Origin: Hydractinia symbiolongicarpus
Taxonomy: Eukaryota; Cnidaria; Hydrozoa; Anthoathecata; Hydractiniidae
Reading direction: 5' to 3'
Length of the DNA stretch: 64,000 nucleotides
Assembly (NCBI RefSeq): GCF_029227915.1
Contig: NC_079878.1
Span: forward strand, 29,415,501-29,479,500
A program made the translations under genes and the position numbers. Position 1 is the first letter of the stretch. Each line of letters opens with the position of its first letter. Under the pieces are notes generated by a model. That model worked only from the letters and a program-made list of their open reading frames with translations. It ran no database searches and had not been told where the DNA came from. Below are positions 37,930-52,200 of the stretch, one piece after another.

Positions 37930-39121
37930 TGGCCCGTATAGTCGGATGTATACAAAGAAAGTACCCTGTGAGTAAACTCATTTCCCGAACAATTTTTTAA
38001 ATTATTTTTTCACCACTAAAACACATGAGACTTGTAGTTTTAAAAAATGTTTTTATTTTTCATGAGACGCTGAATAAAAGAAGTGTAATCGCCGGCAAAC
38101 GAAAACCCGCGAATTCCCGTAAATCCCAAACTCGGCCCGTATAGTCAAAAGTATACAAAGAAAAATATATATAATTAAATTATCTTTTCACCACTAAAAC
38201 GCATGAGACTTGTAGTTTTCAAAAATGTTTTCATTTTTGATAAGACGCTGAATAAAAGATGTTTAATCGCCGTCTAACCAAAACCCGCGATTTCCCGTAA
38301 ATACCGGACTCGGCCCGTATAGTCAAAAGTATACAAAGAAAGTACCCAGGAAGTAAACTCATTTCCCGAACGATTTCTTAAATTATTTTTTCACCACTAA
38401 AACGCATGAGACTTGTAGTTTTCAAAAATGTTTTCATTTTTGATGAGATGCTGAATAAAAGGAGTTTAATCGCCGGCAAACGAAAACCCGCGATTTCCCG
38501 TAAATCCCGGACTCGGCCCGTACAGTCAAAAGTATACAAAGAAAGTACCCTGCGAGTAAACTCATTTCCAGAAAGATTTTTTAAATTATCTTTTCACCAC
38601 TAAAACGCACGAGACTTGTAGTTTTCAAAAATGTTTTCATTTTTGATGAGACGCTGAATAAAAGAAGTGTAATCTCCGGCAAACGAAAACCCGCGAATTC
38701 GCGTAAATCCCAAACTCAGCCCGTATAGTCAAAAGTATACAAAGAAAATACCCAGGGAGTAAACTTATTTCCAGAACGATTTTTTAAATTATCTTTTCAC
38801 CACTAAAACGCATGAGACTTGTAGTTTTCAAAAATGTTTTCATTTTTGATAAGACGCTGAATAAAAGATGTTTAATCGCCGTCTAACAAAAACCCGCGAT
38901 TTCCCGTAAATACCGGACTCGGCCCGTATAGTCAAAAGTATACAAAGAAAGTACCCAGGGAGTAAACTCATTTCCCGAACGATTTTTTAAATTATTTTTT
39001 CACCACTAAAACGCATGAGACTTGTAGTTTTCAAAAATGTTTTTATTTTTGATAAGACGCAGAATAAAAGATGTTAATCGCCGGCAAACGAAAACCCGCG
39101 ATTTCCCGTAAATCCCGGGCT
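37930..39121 (+). repeat. 6-monomer block with a damaged monomer, 1,192 bp
   Basis: F/C mosaic (37,930), a 178-bp damaged monomer (38,133-38,310), a G-like monomer (38,311), C (38,514), D (38,717) and E (38,920). The lengths 203+178+203+203+203+202 account for the block exactly. Confidence 0.82.
38163..38176 (+). repeat. Deletion scar with AT-rich filler
   Basis: After ACAAAG the monomer reads AAAAATATATATAATTAAATT, where others have ATACCCAGGGAG and some 20 more bases before TTAAATT. About 35 bp are replaced by roughly 10 bp of AT repeat, a net loss of 25 bp. It is the only place in the window where I see bases not explained by the satellite. It looks like an end-joining repair scar. Confidence 0.8.
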
Positions 39122-41556
39122 TGGCCCGTATAGTCGAATGTATACAAAGAAAGTACCCTGTGAGTAAACTCATTTCCCGAACGATTTATTAAAAGATTTT
39201 TTCACCACTAAAACGCATGAGACTTGTAGTTTTCAAAAATGTTTTCATTTTTGATGAGACGCTGAATGAAAGAAGTTTAATCGCCGGCAAACGAAAACCT
39301 GCAGTTTCCCGTAAATCCCGTGCTTGGCCCGTATAGGCGAGTATATACAAAGAAAATACCCAGGAAGTAAACTCATTTCCCGAACGATTTATTAAATTAT
39401 TTTTTCACCACTAAAACGTATGAGATTCGTAGTTTTCAAAAATGTTTTTATTTTTGATGAGACGCTGAATAAAAGAAGTTTAATCGCCGGCAAACGAAAA
39501 CCCGCGATTTCCCGTAAATCCCGGACTCGGCCCGTATAGTCAAAAGTATACAAAGAAAGTACCCTGCGAGTAAACTCATTTCCAGAACGATTTTTTAAAT
39601 TATCTTTTCACCACTAAAACGCACGAGACTTGTAGTTTTCAAAAATGTTTTCATTTTTGATGAGACGCTGAATAAAAGAAGTGTAATCGCCGGCAAACGA
39701 AAACCCGCGAATTCGCGTAAATCCCAAACTCGGCCCGTATAGTCAAAAGTATACAAAGAAAATACCCAGGGAGTAAACGTATTTCCAGAACGATTTTTTA
39801 AATTATCTTTTCACCACTAAAACGCATGAGACTTGTAGTTTTCAAAAATGTTTTCATTTTTGATAAGACGCTGAATAAAAGATGTTTAATCGCCGTCTAA
39901 CCAAAACCCGCGATTTCCCGTAAATACCGGACTCGGCCCGTATAGTCAAAAGTATACAAAGAAAGTACCCAGGGAGTAAACTCATTTCCCGAACGATTTA
40001 TTAAATGATTTTTCCACCACTAAAACGCATGAGACTTGTAGTTTTCAAAAATGATTTCATTTTTGATGAGACGCTGAATGAAAGAAGTTTAATCGCCGGC
40101 AAACGAAAACCTGCAATTTTCCGTAAATCCCGTGCTTGGCCCGTATAGTCGAGTATATACAAAGAAAATACCCAGGAAGTAAACTCATTTCCCGAACGAT
40201 TTTTTAAATTATTTTTTCACCACTAAAACGTATGAGACTCGTAGTTTTCAAAAATGTTTTTATTTTTGATGAGACGCTGAATAAAAGAAGTTTAATCGCC
40301 GGCAAACGAAAACCCGCGATTTCCCGTAAATCCCGGACTCGACCCGTATAATCAAAAGTATAAATAGAAAGTACCCTGTGAGTTAACTCATTTCTCGAAC
40401 GATTTTTTAAATTATTTTTTCACCACTAAAACGCATGAGACTTGTAGTTTTCAAAAATGTTTTCATTTTTGATGAGACGCTGAATAAAAGAAGTTTAATC
40501 GCCGGCAAACGAAAACTCGCAATTTCCCATAAATCCCGTGCTTGGCTCGTAAAGTCAAGTATATACAAAGAAAGTACCCTGTGAGTAAACTCCTTTCGAG
40601 AACGATTTTTTATATTATCTTTTCACCACTAAAACGCACGAGACTTGTAGTTTTCAAAAATGTTTTCATTTTTGATGAGACGCTGAATAAAAGAAGTTTA
40701 ATCGCCGGCAAACGAAAACCCGAGAATTCCCGTAAATCCCAAACTCGGCCCGTATAGTCAAAAGTATACAAAGAAAATACCCTGTGAGTAAACTCATTTC
40801 CCGAACGATTTTTTAAATTATCTTTTCACCACTAAAACGCATGAGACTTGTAGTTTCCAAAAATATTTTCATTTTTGATAAGACGCTGAATAAAAGATGT
40901 TTAATCGCCGGCAAACCAAAACCCGCGATTTCCCGTAAATACCGGACTCGGCCCGTATAGTCAAAAGTATACAAAGAAAGTACCCAGGGAGTAAACTCAT
41001 TTCCCGAACGATTTTTTAAATTATTTTTTCACCACTAAAACGCATGAGACTTGTAGTTTTCAAAAATGTTTTTATTTTTGATGAGACGCTGAATAAAAGA
41101 TGTTTAATCGCCGGCAAACGAAAACCCGCGATTTCCCGTAAATCCCGGACTCGGCCCGTATAGTCAAAAGTATACAAGGAAAGTACCCAAGGAGTAAACT
41201 CATTTCCCGAACGATTTTTTAAATTATTTTTTCACCACTTAAACACATGAGACTTGTAGTTTTCAGGAATGTTTTCATTTTTGATGAAACGCTTAATGAA
41301 TGAAGTTTAATTGCCGGCAAACGAAAACCCGCGATTTCCCGTAAATCCCGGGCTTGGCCCGTATAGTCGAATGTATACAAAGAAAGTACCTTGTGAGTAA
41401 ACTCATTTCCCGAACGATTTTTTAAATTATTTTTTCACCACTAAAACGCATGAGACTTGTAGTTTTCAAAAATGTTTTCATTTTTGATGAGACGTTAAAT
41501 TTAGAAGTTTAATCGCCGGCAAACAAAAACCCAAGATTTCCCGTAAATCCCGTGCT
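39122..41556 (+). repeat. 12-monomer block A-B-C-D-(E/A)-B-X-Y'..., 2,435 bp
   Basis: Starts like the five-monomer unit. The fifth monomer (39,934) is an E/A mosaic that leads directly into B, so one unit boundary has been lost. From 40,150 it repeats 35,711-37,150 closely. The monomer at 41,355 has lost one base (GTTAAATTTAG). Confidence 0.8.
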
Positions 41557-43586
41557 TGGCCCGTATAGTCTAATGTATACAAAGAAAGTACCCTGTGAGT
41601 AAACTCATTTCCCGAACGATTTTTTAAATTATTTTTTCACCACTTAAACACATGAGACTTGTAGTTTTCAGGAATGTTTTCATTTTTGATGAAACGCTTA
41701 ATGAATGAAGTTTAATTGCCGGCAAACGAAAACCCGCGATTTCCCGTAAATCCCGGGCTTGGCCCGTATAGTCGAATGTATACAAAGAAAGTACCTTGTG
41801 AGTAAACTCATTTCCCGAACGATTTTTTAAATTATTTTTTCACCACTAAAACGCATGAGACTTGTAGTTTTCAAAAATGTTTTCATTTTTGATGGGACGT
41901 TGAATGTAAGAAGTTTAATCGCCGGCAAACAAAAACCCGAGATTTCCCGTAAATCCCGTGCTTGGCCCGTATAGTCTAATGTATACAAAGAAAGTACCCT
42001 GTGAGTAAACTCATTTCCCGAACGATTTTTTAAATTATTTTTTCACCACTAAAACACATGAGACTTGTAGTTTTCAAAAATTTTTTCATTTTTGATAAGA
42101 CGCTGAATAAAAGATGTTTAATCGCCGGCAAACCAAAACCCGCGATTTCCCGTAAATACCGGACTCGGCCCGCATAGTCAAAAGTATACAAAGAAAGTAC
42201 CCAGGGAGTAAACTCATTTCCCGAACGATTTTTTAAATTATTTTTTCACCACTAAAACGCATGAGACTTGTAGTTTTCAAAAATGTTTTCATTTTTGATG
42301 AGACGCTGAATAAAAGATGTTTAATCGCCGGCAAACGAAAACCCGCGATTTCCCGTAAATCCCGGACTCGGCCCGTATAGTCAAAAGTATACAAAGAAAT
42401 TACCCAAGGAGTAAACTCATTTCCCGAACGATTTTTTAAATTATTTTTTCACCACTTAAACACATGAGACTTGTAGTTTTCAGGAATGTTTTCATTTTTG
42501 ATGACACGCTTAATGAATGAAGTTTAATTGCCGGCAAACGAAAACCCGCGATTTCCCGTAAATCCCGGGCTTGGCCCGTATAGTCGAATGTATACAAAGA
42601 AAGTACCTTGTGAGTAAACTCATTTCCCGAACGATTTTTTAAATTATTTTTTCACCACTAAAACGCATGAGACTTGTAGTTTTCAAAAATGTTTTCATTT
42701 TTGATGAGACGTTGAATGTAAGAAGTTTAATCGCCGGCAAACAAAAACCCGAGATTTCCCGTAAATTCCGTGCTTGGCCCGTATAGTCTAATGTATACAA
42801 AGAAAGTACCCTGTGAGTAAACTCATTTCCCGAACGATTTTTTAAATTATTTTTTCACCACTAAAACACATGAGACTTGTAGTTTTAAAAAATGTTTTCA
42901 TTTTTGATAAGACGCTGAATAAAAGATGTTTAATCGCCGGCAAACCAAAACCCGCGATTTCCCGTAAATACCGGACTCGGCCCGCATAGTCAAAAGTATA
43001 CAAAGAAAGTACCCAGGGAGTAAACTCATTTCCCGAACGATTTTTTAAATTATTTTTTCACCACTAAAACGCATGAGACTTGTAGTTTTCAAAAATGTTT
43101 TCATTTTTGAAGAGACGCTGAATAAAAGATGTTTAATCGCCGGCAAACGAAAACCCGCGATTTCCCGTAAATCCCGGACTCGGCCCGTATAGTCAAAAGT
43201 ATACAAAGAAAGTACCCAAGGAGTAAACTCATTTCCCGAACGATTTTTTAAATTATTTTTTCACCACTTAAACACATGAGACTTGTAGTTTTCAGGAATG
43301 TTTTCATTTTTGATGAGACGCTTAATGAATGAAGTTTAATTGCCGGCAAACGAAAACCCGCGATTTCCCGTAAATCCCGGGCTTGGCCCGTATAGTCGAA
43401 TGTATACAAAGAAAGTACCTTGTGAGTAAACTCATTTCCCGAACGATTTTTTAAATTATTTTTTCACCACTAAAACGCATGAGACTTGTAGTTTTCAAAA
43501 ATGTTTTCATTTTTGATGAGACGTTGAATGTAAGAAGTTTAATCGCCGGCAAACAAAAACCCGAGATTTCCCGTAAATCCCGTGCT
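41557..43586 (+). repeat. Second 4-mer HOR with CAGGAATG class, 812-bp period
   Basis: The marker CAGGAATG followed by CTTAATGAATG lies at 41,669, 42,481 and 43,293, each 812 bp apart. Unit order: H-like (CCTTGTGAG, GTTGAATGTAAG), a TCTAATG monomer with GATAAGACGCTG, an E-like monomer with GCATAGTC, and the CAGGAATG monomer. It is independent of the H-F-G-C module in content though equal in length. Confidence 0.84.
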
Positions 43587-46223
43587 TGGCCCGTATAGTC
43601 TAATGTATACAAAGAAAGTACCCTGTGAGTAAACTCATTTCCCGAACGATTTTTTAAATTATTTTTTCACCACTAAAACACATGAGACTTGTAGTTTTAA
43701 AAAATGTTTTCATTTTTGATGAGACGCTGAATATAAGAAGTTTAATTATCGGCAAACAAAAACCCGCGATTTCCCGTAAATCCCGTACTTGGCCCGTATA
43801 GTCGAGTACATACAAAGAAAGTACCAGGTGAGTAAACTCACTTCTCGAACGATTTTTTAAATTATCTTTTCACCACTAAAACACATGAGACTTGTAGTTT
43901 TCAAAAATGTTTTCATTTTTGATAAGACGCTGAATAAAAGATGTTTAATCGCCGGCAAACCAAAACCCGCGATTTCCCGTAAATACCGGACTCGGCCCGT
44001 ATAGTCAAAAGTATACAAAGAAAGTACCCAGGGAGTAAACTCATTTCCCGAACGATTTTTTAAATTATTTTTTCACCACTAAAACGCATGAGACTTGTAG
44101 TTTTCAAAAATGTTTTCATTTTTGATGAGACGCTGAATAAAAGATGTTTAATCGCCGGCAAACGAAAACCCGCGATTTCCCGTAAATCCCGGACTCGGCC
44201 CGTATAGTCTAATGTATACAAAGAAAGTACCCTGTGAGTAAACTCATTTCCCGAACGATTTTTTAAATTATTTTTTCACCACTTAAACACATGAGACTTG
44301 TAGTTTTCAGGAATGTTTTCATTTTTGATAAGACGCTTTATGAATGAAGTTTAATTGCCAGCAAACGAAAACCCGCGATTTCCCGTAAATCCCGGGCTTG
44401 GCCCGTATAGTCGAATGTATACAAAGAAAGTACCTTGTGAGTAAACTCATTTCCCGAACGATTTTTTAAATTATTTTTTCACCACTAAAACACATGAGAC
44501 TTGTAGTTTTAAAAAATGTTTTCATTTTTGATGAGACGCTGAATATAAGAAATTTAATCGCCGGCAAACAAAAACCCGCGATTTCCCGTAAATCCCGTAC
44601 TTGGCCCGTATAGTCGAGTACATACAAAGAAAGTACCCGGTGAGTAAACTCACTTCTCGAACGATTTTTTAAATTATTTTTTCACCACTAAAACGCAAGA
44701 GACTTGTTGTTTTCAAAAATGTTTTCATTTTTGATGAGATGCTGAATAAAAGAAGTTTAATCGCCGGCAAACGAAAACCCGCGATTTCCCGTAAATCCCG
44801 GACTCGGCCCGTATAGTCAAAAGTATACAAAGAAAGTACCCTGCGAGTAAACTCATTTCCAGAACGATTTTTTAAATTATCTTTTCACCACTAAAACGCA
44901 CGAGACTTGTAGTTTTCAAAAATGTTTTCATTTTTGATAAGACGCTGAATAAAAGAAGTGTAATCGCGGGCAAACGAAAACCCGCGAATTCCCGTAAATC
45001 CCAAACTCGGCCCGTATAGTCAAAAGTATACAAAGAAAATACCCAGGGAGTAAACTCATTTCCAGAACGATTTTTTAAATTATCTTTTCACCACTAAAAC
45101 GCATGAGACTTGTAGTTTTCAAAAATGTTTTCATTTTTGATAAGACGCTGAATAAAAGATGTTTAATCGCCGTCTAACAAAAACCCGCGATTTCCCGTAA
45201 ATACCGGACTCGGCCCGTATAGTCAAAAGTATTCAAAGAAAGTACCCAGGGAGTAAACTCATTTCCCGAACGATTTCTTAAATTATTTTTTCACCATCAA
45301 AACGCATGAGACTTGTAGTTTTCAAAAATGTTTTCATTTTTGATAAGACGCAGAATAAAAGATGTTAATCGCCGGCAAACGAAAACCCGCGATTTCCCGT
45401 AAATCCCGTGCTTGGCCCGTATAGTCGGATGTATACAAAGAAAGTACCCTGTGAGTAAACTCAATTCCCGAACAATTTTTTAAATTATTTTTTCACCACT
45501 AAAACACATGAGACTTGTAGTTTTAAAAAATGTTTTCATTTTTGATGAGACGCTGAATATAAGAAGTTTAATCGCCGGCAAACAAAAACCGCGATTTCCC
45601 GTAAATCCCGTGCTTGGCCCGTATAGTCGAGTACATACAAAGAAAGTACCCGGTGAGTAAACTCACTTCTCGAACGATTTTTTAAATTATTTTTTCACCA
45701 CTAAAACGCATGAGACTTGTTGTTTTCAAAAATGTTTTCATTTTTGATGAGACGCTGAATAAAAGAAGTGTAATCGCCGGCAAACCAAAACCCGCGAATT
45801 CCCGTAAATCCCAAACTTGGCCCGCATAGTCAAAAGTATACAAAGAAAATACCCAGGGAGTAAACTCATTTCCAGAACGATTTTTAAAATTATCTTTTCA
45901 CCACTAAAACGCATGAGACTTGTAGTTTTCAAAAATGTTTTCATTTTTGATAAGACGCTGAATAAAAGATGTTTAATCGCCGTCTAACCAAAACCCGCGA
46001 TTTCCCGTAAATACCGGACTCGGCCCGTATAGTCAAAAGTATACAAAGAAAGTACCCAGGAAGTAAACTCATTTCCCGAACGATTTCTTAAATTATTTTT
46101 TCACCACTAAAACGCATGAGACTTGTAGTTTTAAAAGATGTTTTCATTTTTGATGAGACGTTGAATGTAAGAAGTTTAATCGCCGGCAAACAAAAACCCG
46201 AGATTTCCCGTAAATCCCGTGCT
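43587..46223 (+). repeat. 13-monomer HOR unit, copy 1, 2,637 bp
   Basis: Private variants TTGCCAGC (44,355), GCAAGAGAC (44,695), GTATTCAAAG (45,229), CACCATCAAAAC (45,292) and CTCAATTCCC (45,460) each recur 2,637 bp downstream. The last monomer (46,021) is an E/H mosaic joining the two copies. Confidence 0.87.
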
Positions 46224-48656
46224 TGGCCCGTATAGTCTAATGTATACAAAGAAAGTACCCTGTGAGTAAACTCATTTCCCGAACGATTTTTTAAATTATT
46301 TTTTCACCACTAAAACACATGAGACTTGTAGTTTTAAAAAATGTTTTCATTTTTGATGAGACGCTGAATATAAGAAGTTTAATCGCCGGCAAACAAAAAC
46401 CCGCGATTTCCCGTAAATCCCGTACTTGGCCCGTATAGTCGAGTACATACAAAGAAAGTACCAGGTGAGTAAACTCACTTCTCGAACGATTTTTTAAATT
46501 ATCTTTTCACCACTAAAACACATGAGACTTGTAGTTTTCAAAAATGTTTTCATTTTTGATAAGACGCTGAATAAAAGATGTTTAATCGCCGGCAAACCAA
46601 AACCCGCGATTTCCCGTAAATACCGGACTCGGCCCGTATAGTCAAAAGTATACAAAGAAAGTACCCAGGGAGTAAACTCATTTCCCGAACGATTTTTTAA
46701 ATTATTTTTTCACCACTAAAACGCATGAGACTTGTAGTTTTCAAAAATGTTTTCATTTTTGATGAGACGCTGAATAAAAGATGTTTAATCGCCGGCAAAC
46801 GAAAACCCGCGATTTCCCGTAAATCCCGGACTCGGCCCGTATAGTCTAATGTATACAAAGAAAGTACCCTGTGAGTAAACTCATTTCCCGAACGATTTTT
46901 TAAATTATTTTTTCACCACTTAAACACATGAGACTTGTAGTTTTCAGGAATGTTTTCATTTTTGATAAGACGCTTTATGAATGAAGTTTAATTGCCAGCA
47001 AACGAAAACCCGCGATTTCCCGTAAATCCCGGGCTTGGCCCGTATAGTCGAATGTATACAAAGAAAGTACCTTGTGAGTAAACTCATTTCCCGAACGATT
47101 TTTTAAATTATTTTTTCACCACTAAAACACATGAGACTTGTAGTTTTAAAAAATGTTTTCATTTTTGATGAGACGCTGAATATAAGAAATTTAATCGCCG
47201 GCAAACAAAAACCCGCGATTTCCCGTAAATCCCGTACTTGGCCCGTATAGTCGAGTACATACAAAGAAAGTACCCGGTGAGTAAACTCACTTCTCGAACG
47301 ATTTTTTAAATTATTTTTTCACCACTAAAACGCAAGAGACTTGTTGTTTTCAAAAATGTTTTCATTTTTGATGAGATGCTGAATAAAAGAAGTTTAATCG
47401 CCGGCAAACGAAAACCCGCGATTTCCCGTAAATCCCGGACTCGGCCCGTATAGTCAAAAGTATACAAAGAAAGTACCCTGCGAGTAAACTCATTTCCAGA
47501 ACGATTTTTTAAATTATCTTTTCACCACTAAAACGCACGAGACTTGTAGTTTTCAAAAATGTTTTCATTTTTGATAAGACGCTGAATAAAAGAAGTGTAA
47601 TCGCTGGCAAACGAAAACCCGCGAATTCCCGTAAATCCCAAACTCGGCCCGTATAGTCAAAAGTATACAAAGAAAATACCCAGGGAGTAAACTCATTTCC
47701 AGAACGATTTTTTAAATTATCTTTTCACCACTAAAACGCATGAGACTTGTAGTTTTCAAAAATGTTTTCATTTTTGATAAGACGCTGAATAAAAGATGTT
47801 TAATCGCCGTCTAACAAAAACCCGCGATTTCCCGTAAATACCGGACTCGGCCCGTATAGTCAAAAGTATTCAAAGAAAGTACCCAGGGAGTAAACTCATT
47901 TCCCGAACGATTTCTTAAATTATTTTTTCACCATCAAAACGCATGAGACTTGTAGTTTTCAAAAATGTTTTCATTTTTGATAAGACGCAGAATAAAAGAT
48001 GTTAATCGCCGGCAAACGAAAACCCGCGATTTCCCGTAAATCCCGTGCTTGGCCCGTATAGTCGGATGTATACAAAGAAAGTACCCTGTGAGTAAACTCA
48101 ATTCCCGAACAATTTTTTAAATTATTTTTTCACCAGTAAAACACATGAGACTTGTAGTTTTAAAAAATGTTTTCATTTTTGATGAGACGCTGAATATAAG
48201 AAGTTTAATCGCCGGCAAACAAAAACCGCGATTTCCCGTAAATCCCGTGCTTGGCCCGTATAGTCGAGTACATACAAAGAAAGTACCCGGTGAGTAAACT
48301 CATTTCCAGAACGATTTTTAAAATTATCTTTTCACCACTAAAACGCATGAGACTTGTAGTTTTCAAAAATGTTTTCATTTTTGATAAGACGCTGAATAAA
48401 AGATGTTTAATCGCCGTCTAACCAAAACCCGCGATTTCCCGTAAATACCGGACTCGGCCCGTATAGTCAAAAGTATACAAAGAAAGTACCCAGGAAGTAA
48501 ACTCATTTCCCGAACGATTTCTTAAATTATTTTTTCACCACTAAAACGCATGAGACTTGTAGTTTTCACAAATGTTTTCATTTTTGATAAGACGCAGAAT
48601 AAAAGATCTTAATCGCCGGCAAACGAAAACCCGCGATTTCCCGTAAATCCCGGGCT
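46224..48656 (+). repeat. 13-monomer HOR unit, copy 2, one monomer short, 2,433 bp
   Basis: Follows copy 1 at a 2,637-bp offset to about 48,297. There a G-type monomer switches to the D type (TTTTTAAAATTATC), after which the offset is 2,434 bp. Exactly one 203-bp monomer was lost by in-register crossover. Confidence 0.86.
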
Positions 48657-49264
48657 TGGCCCGTATAGTCGAATGTATACAAAGAAAGTACCCTGTGAGT
48701 AAACTCATTTCCCGAACGATTTATTAAATGATTTTTTCACCACTAAAACGCATGAGTCTTGTAGTTTTCAAAAATGTTTTCATTTTTGATGAGACGCTGA
48801 ATGAAAGAAGTTTAATCGCCGGCAAACGAAAACCTGCAATTTCCCGTAAATCCCGTGCTTGGCCCGTATAGTCGAGTATATACAAAGAAAATACCCAGGA
48901 AGTAAACTCATTTCCCGAACGATTTTTTAAATTATTTTTTCACCACTAAAACGTATGAGACTCGTAGTTTTCAAAAATGTTTTTATTTTTGATGAGACGC
49001 TGAATAAAAGAAGTTTAATCGCCGGCAAACGAAAACCCGCGATTTCCCGTAAATACCGTACTCGGCCCGTATAGTCAAAAGTATACAAAGAAAGTACCCA
49101 GGGAGTAAACTCATTTCCCGAACGATTTTTTAAATTATTTTTTCACCACTAAAACGCATGAGACTTGTAGTTTTCAAAAATGTTTTCATTTTTGATAAGA
49201 CGCAGAATAAAAGAGGTTAATCGCCGGCAAACGAAAACCCGCGATTTCCCCTAAATCCCGGGCT
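48657..49264 (+). repeat. 3-monomer unit A-B-E, 608 bp
   Basis: A (48,657), B (48,860), whose end reads AAATACCGTACTC like a D end, then E (49,063, 202 bp). Similar in size to the 3-mers at 7,905 and 33,873 but with a different crossover point. Confidence 0.8.
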
Positions 49265-52200
49265 TGGCCCGTATAGTCGAATGTATACAAAGAAAGTACC
49301 CTGTGAGTAAACTCATTTCCCGAACGATTTATTAAATGATTTTTTCACCACTAAAACGCATGAGACTTGTAGTTTTCAAAAATGTTTTCATTTTTGATGA
49401 GACGCTGAATGAAAGAAGTTTAATCGCAGGCAAACGAAAACCTGCAATTTCCCGTAAATCCCGTGCTTGGCCCGTATAGTCGAGTATATACAAAGAAAAC
49501 ACCCAGGAAGTAAACTCATTTCCCGAACGATTTTTTAAATTATTTTTTCACCACTAAAACGTATGAGACTCGTAGTTTTCAAAAATGCTTTTATTTTTGA
49601 TGAGACGCTGAATAAAAGAAGTTTAATCGCCGGCAAACGAAAACCCGCGATTTCCCGTAAATCCCGGACTCGACCCGTATAATCAAAAGTATAAATAGAA
49701 AGTACCCTGTGAGTAAACTCATTTCTCGAACGATTTTTTAAATTATTTTTTCACCACTAAAACGCATGAGACTTGTAGTTTTCAAAAATGTTTTCATTTT
49801 TGATGAGACTCTGAATAAAAGAAGTTTAATCGCCGGCAAACAAAAACCCGCAATTTCCCATAAATCCCGTGCTTGGCTCGTAAAGTCAAGTATATACAAA
49901 GAAAGTACCCTGTGAGTAAACTCCTTTCCAGAACGATTTTTTATATTATCTTTTCACCACTAAAACGCACGAGACTTGTAGTTTTCAAAAATGTTTTCAT
50001 TTTTGATGAGACGCTGAATAAAAGAAGTTTAATCGCCGGCAAACGAAAACCCGCGAATTCCCGTAAATCCCAAACTCGGCCCGTATAGTCAAAAGTATAC
50101 AAAGAAAATACCCTGTGAGTAAACTCATTTCCCGAACGATTTTTTAAAGTATCTTTTCACCACTAAAACGCATGAGACTTGTAGTTTTCAAAAATGTTTT
50201 CATTTTTGATAAGACGCTGAATAAAAGATGTTTAATCGCCGGCAAACCAAAACCCGCGATTTCCCGTAAATACCGGACTCGGCCCGTATAGTCAAAAGTA
50301 TACAAAGAAAGTACCCAGGGAGTAAACTCATTTCCCGAACGATTTTTTAAATTATTTTTTCACCACTAAAACGCATGAGACTTGTAGTTTTTAAAAATGT
50401 TTTCATTTTTGATGAGACGCTGAATAAAAGATGTTTAATCGCGGGCAAACGAAAACCCGCGATTTCCCGTAAATCCCGGACTCGGCCCGTATAGTGAAAA
50501 GTATACAAAGAAAGTACCCAAGGAGTAAACGCATTTCCCGAACGATTTTTTAAATTATTTTTTCACCACTTAAACGCATGAGACTTGTAGTTTTCAGGAA
50601 TGTTTTCATTTTTGATGAGACGCTTAATGAAAGAAGTTTAATTGCCGGCAAACGAAAACCCGCGATTTCCCGTAAATCCCGGGCTTGGCCCGTATAGTCG
50701 AATGTATACAAAGAAAGTACCTTGTGAGTAAACTCATTTCCCGAACGATTTTTTAAATTATTTTTTCACCACTAAAACACATGAGACTTGTAGTTTTAAA
50801 AAATGTTTTCATTTTTGATGAGACGCTGAATATAAGAAGTTTAATCGCCGGCAAACCAAAACCCGCGATTTCCCGTAAATCCCGTGCTTGGCCCGTATAG
50901 TCGAGTACATACAAAGAAAGTACCCGGTGAGTAAACTCACTTCTCGAACGATTTTTTAAATTATTTTTTCACCACTAAAACGCATGAGACTTGTAGTTTT
51001 CAAAAATGTTTTCATTTTTGATGAGATGCTGAATAAAAGAAGTTTAATCGCCGGCAAACGAAAACCCGCGATTTCCCGTAAATCCCGGACTCGGCCCGTA
51101 TAGTCAAAAGTATACAAAGAAAGTACCCTGCGAGTAAACTCATTTCCAGAACGATTTTTTAAATTATCTTTTCACCACTAAAACGCATGAGACTTGTAGT
51201 TTTCAAAAATGTTTTCATTTTTGATGAGACGTTGAATGTAAGAAGTTTAATCGCCGGCAAACAAAAACGCGAGATTTCCCGTAAATCCCGTGCTTGGCCT
51301 GTATAGTCGAATGTATACAAAGAAAGTACCCTGTGAGTAAACTCATTTCCCGAACAATTTTTTAAATTATTTTTTCACCACTAAAACACATGAGACTTGT
51401 AGTTTTAAAAAATGTTTTCATTTTTGATGAGACGCTGAATATAAGAAGTTTAATCGCCGGCAAACAAAAACCCGCGATTTCCCGTAAATCCCGTGCTTGG
51501 CCCGTATAGTCGAGTACATACAAAGAAAGTACCCGGTGAGTAAACTCACTTCTCGAACGATTTTTTAAATTATTTTTTCACCACTAAAACGCATGAGACT
51601 TGTAGTTTTCAAAAATGTTTTCATTTTTGATGAGATGCTGAATAAAAGAAGTTTAATCGCCGGCAAACGAAAACCCGCGATTTCCCGTAAATCCCGGACT
51701 CGGCCCGTATAGTCAAAAGTATACAAAGAAAGTACCCTGCGAGTAAACTCATTTCCAGAACGATTTTTTAAATTATCTTTTCACCACTGAAACGCACGAG
51801 ACTTGTAGTTTTCAAAAATGTTTTCATTTTTGATGAGACGCTGAATAAAAGAAGTGTAATCGCCGGCAAACGAAAACCCGCGAATTCCCGTAAATCCCAA
51901 ACTCGGCCCGTATAGTCAAAAGTATACAAAGAAAATACCCAGGGAGTAAACTCATTTCCAGAACGATTTTTTAAATTATCTTTTCACCACTAAAACGCAT
52001 GAGACTTGTAGTTTTCAAAAATGTTTTCATTTTTGATAAGACGCTAAATAAAAGATGTTTAATCGCCGTCTAACCAAAACCCGCGATTTCCCGTAAATAC
52101 CGGACTCGGCCCGTATAGTCAAAAGTATACAAAGAAAGTACCCAGGGAGTAAACTCATTTGCCGAACGATTTCTTAAATTATTTTTTCACCACTAAAACG

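Noticed and set aside
41556-43586. Separate satellite family from CAGGAATG/CTTAATGAATG monomers.
   Set aside because: These monomers keep the 203-bp frame and all landmarks. They are a class of the same family (compare Z at 14,600), not another satellite.
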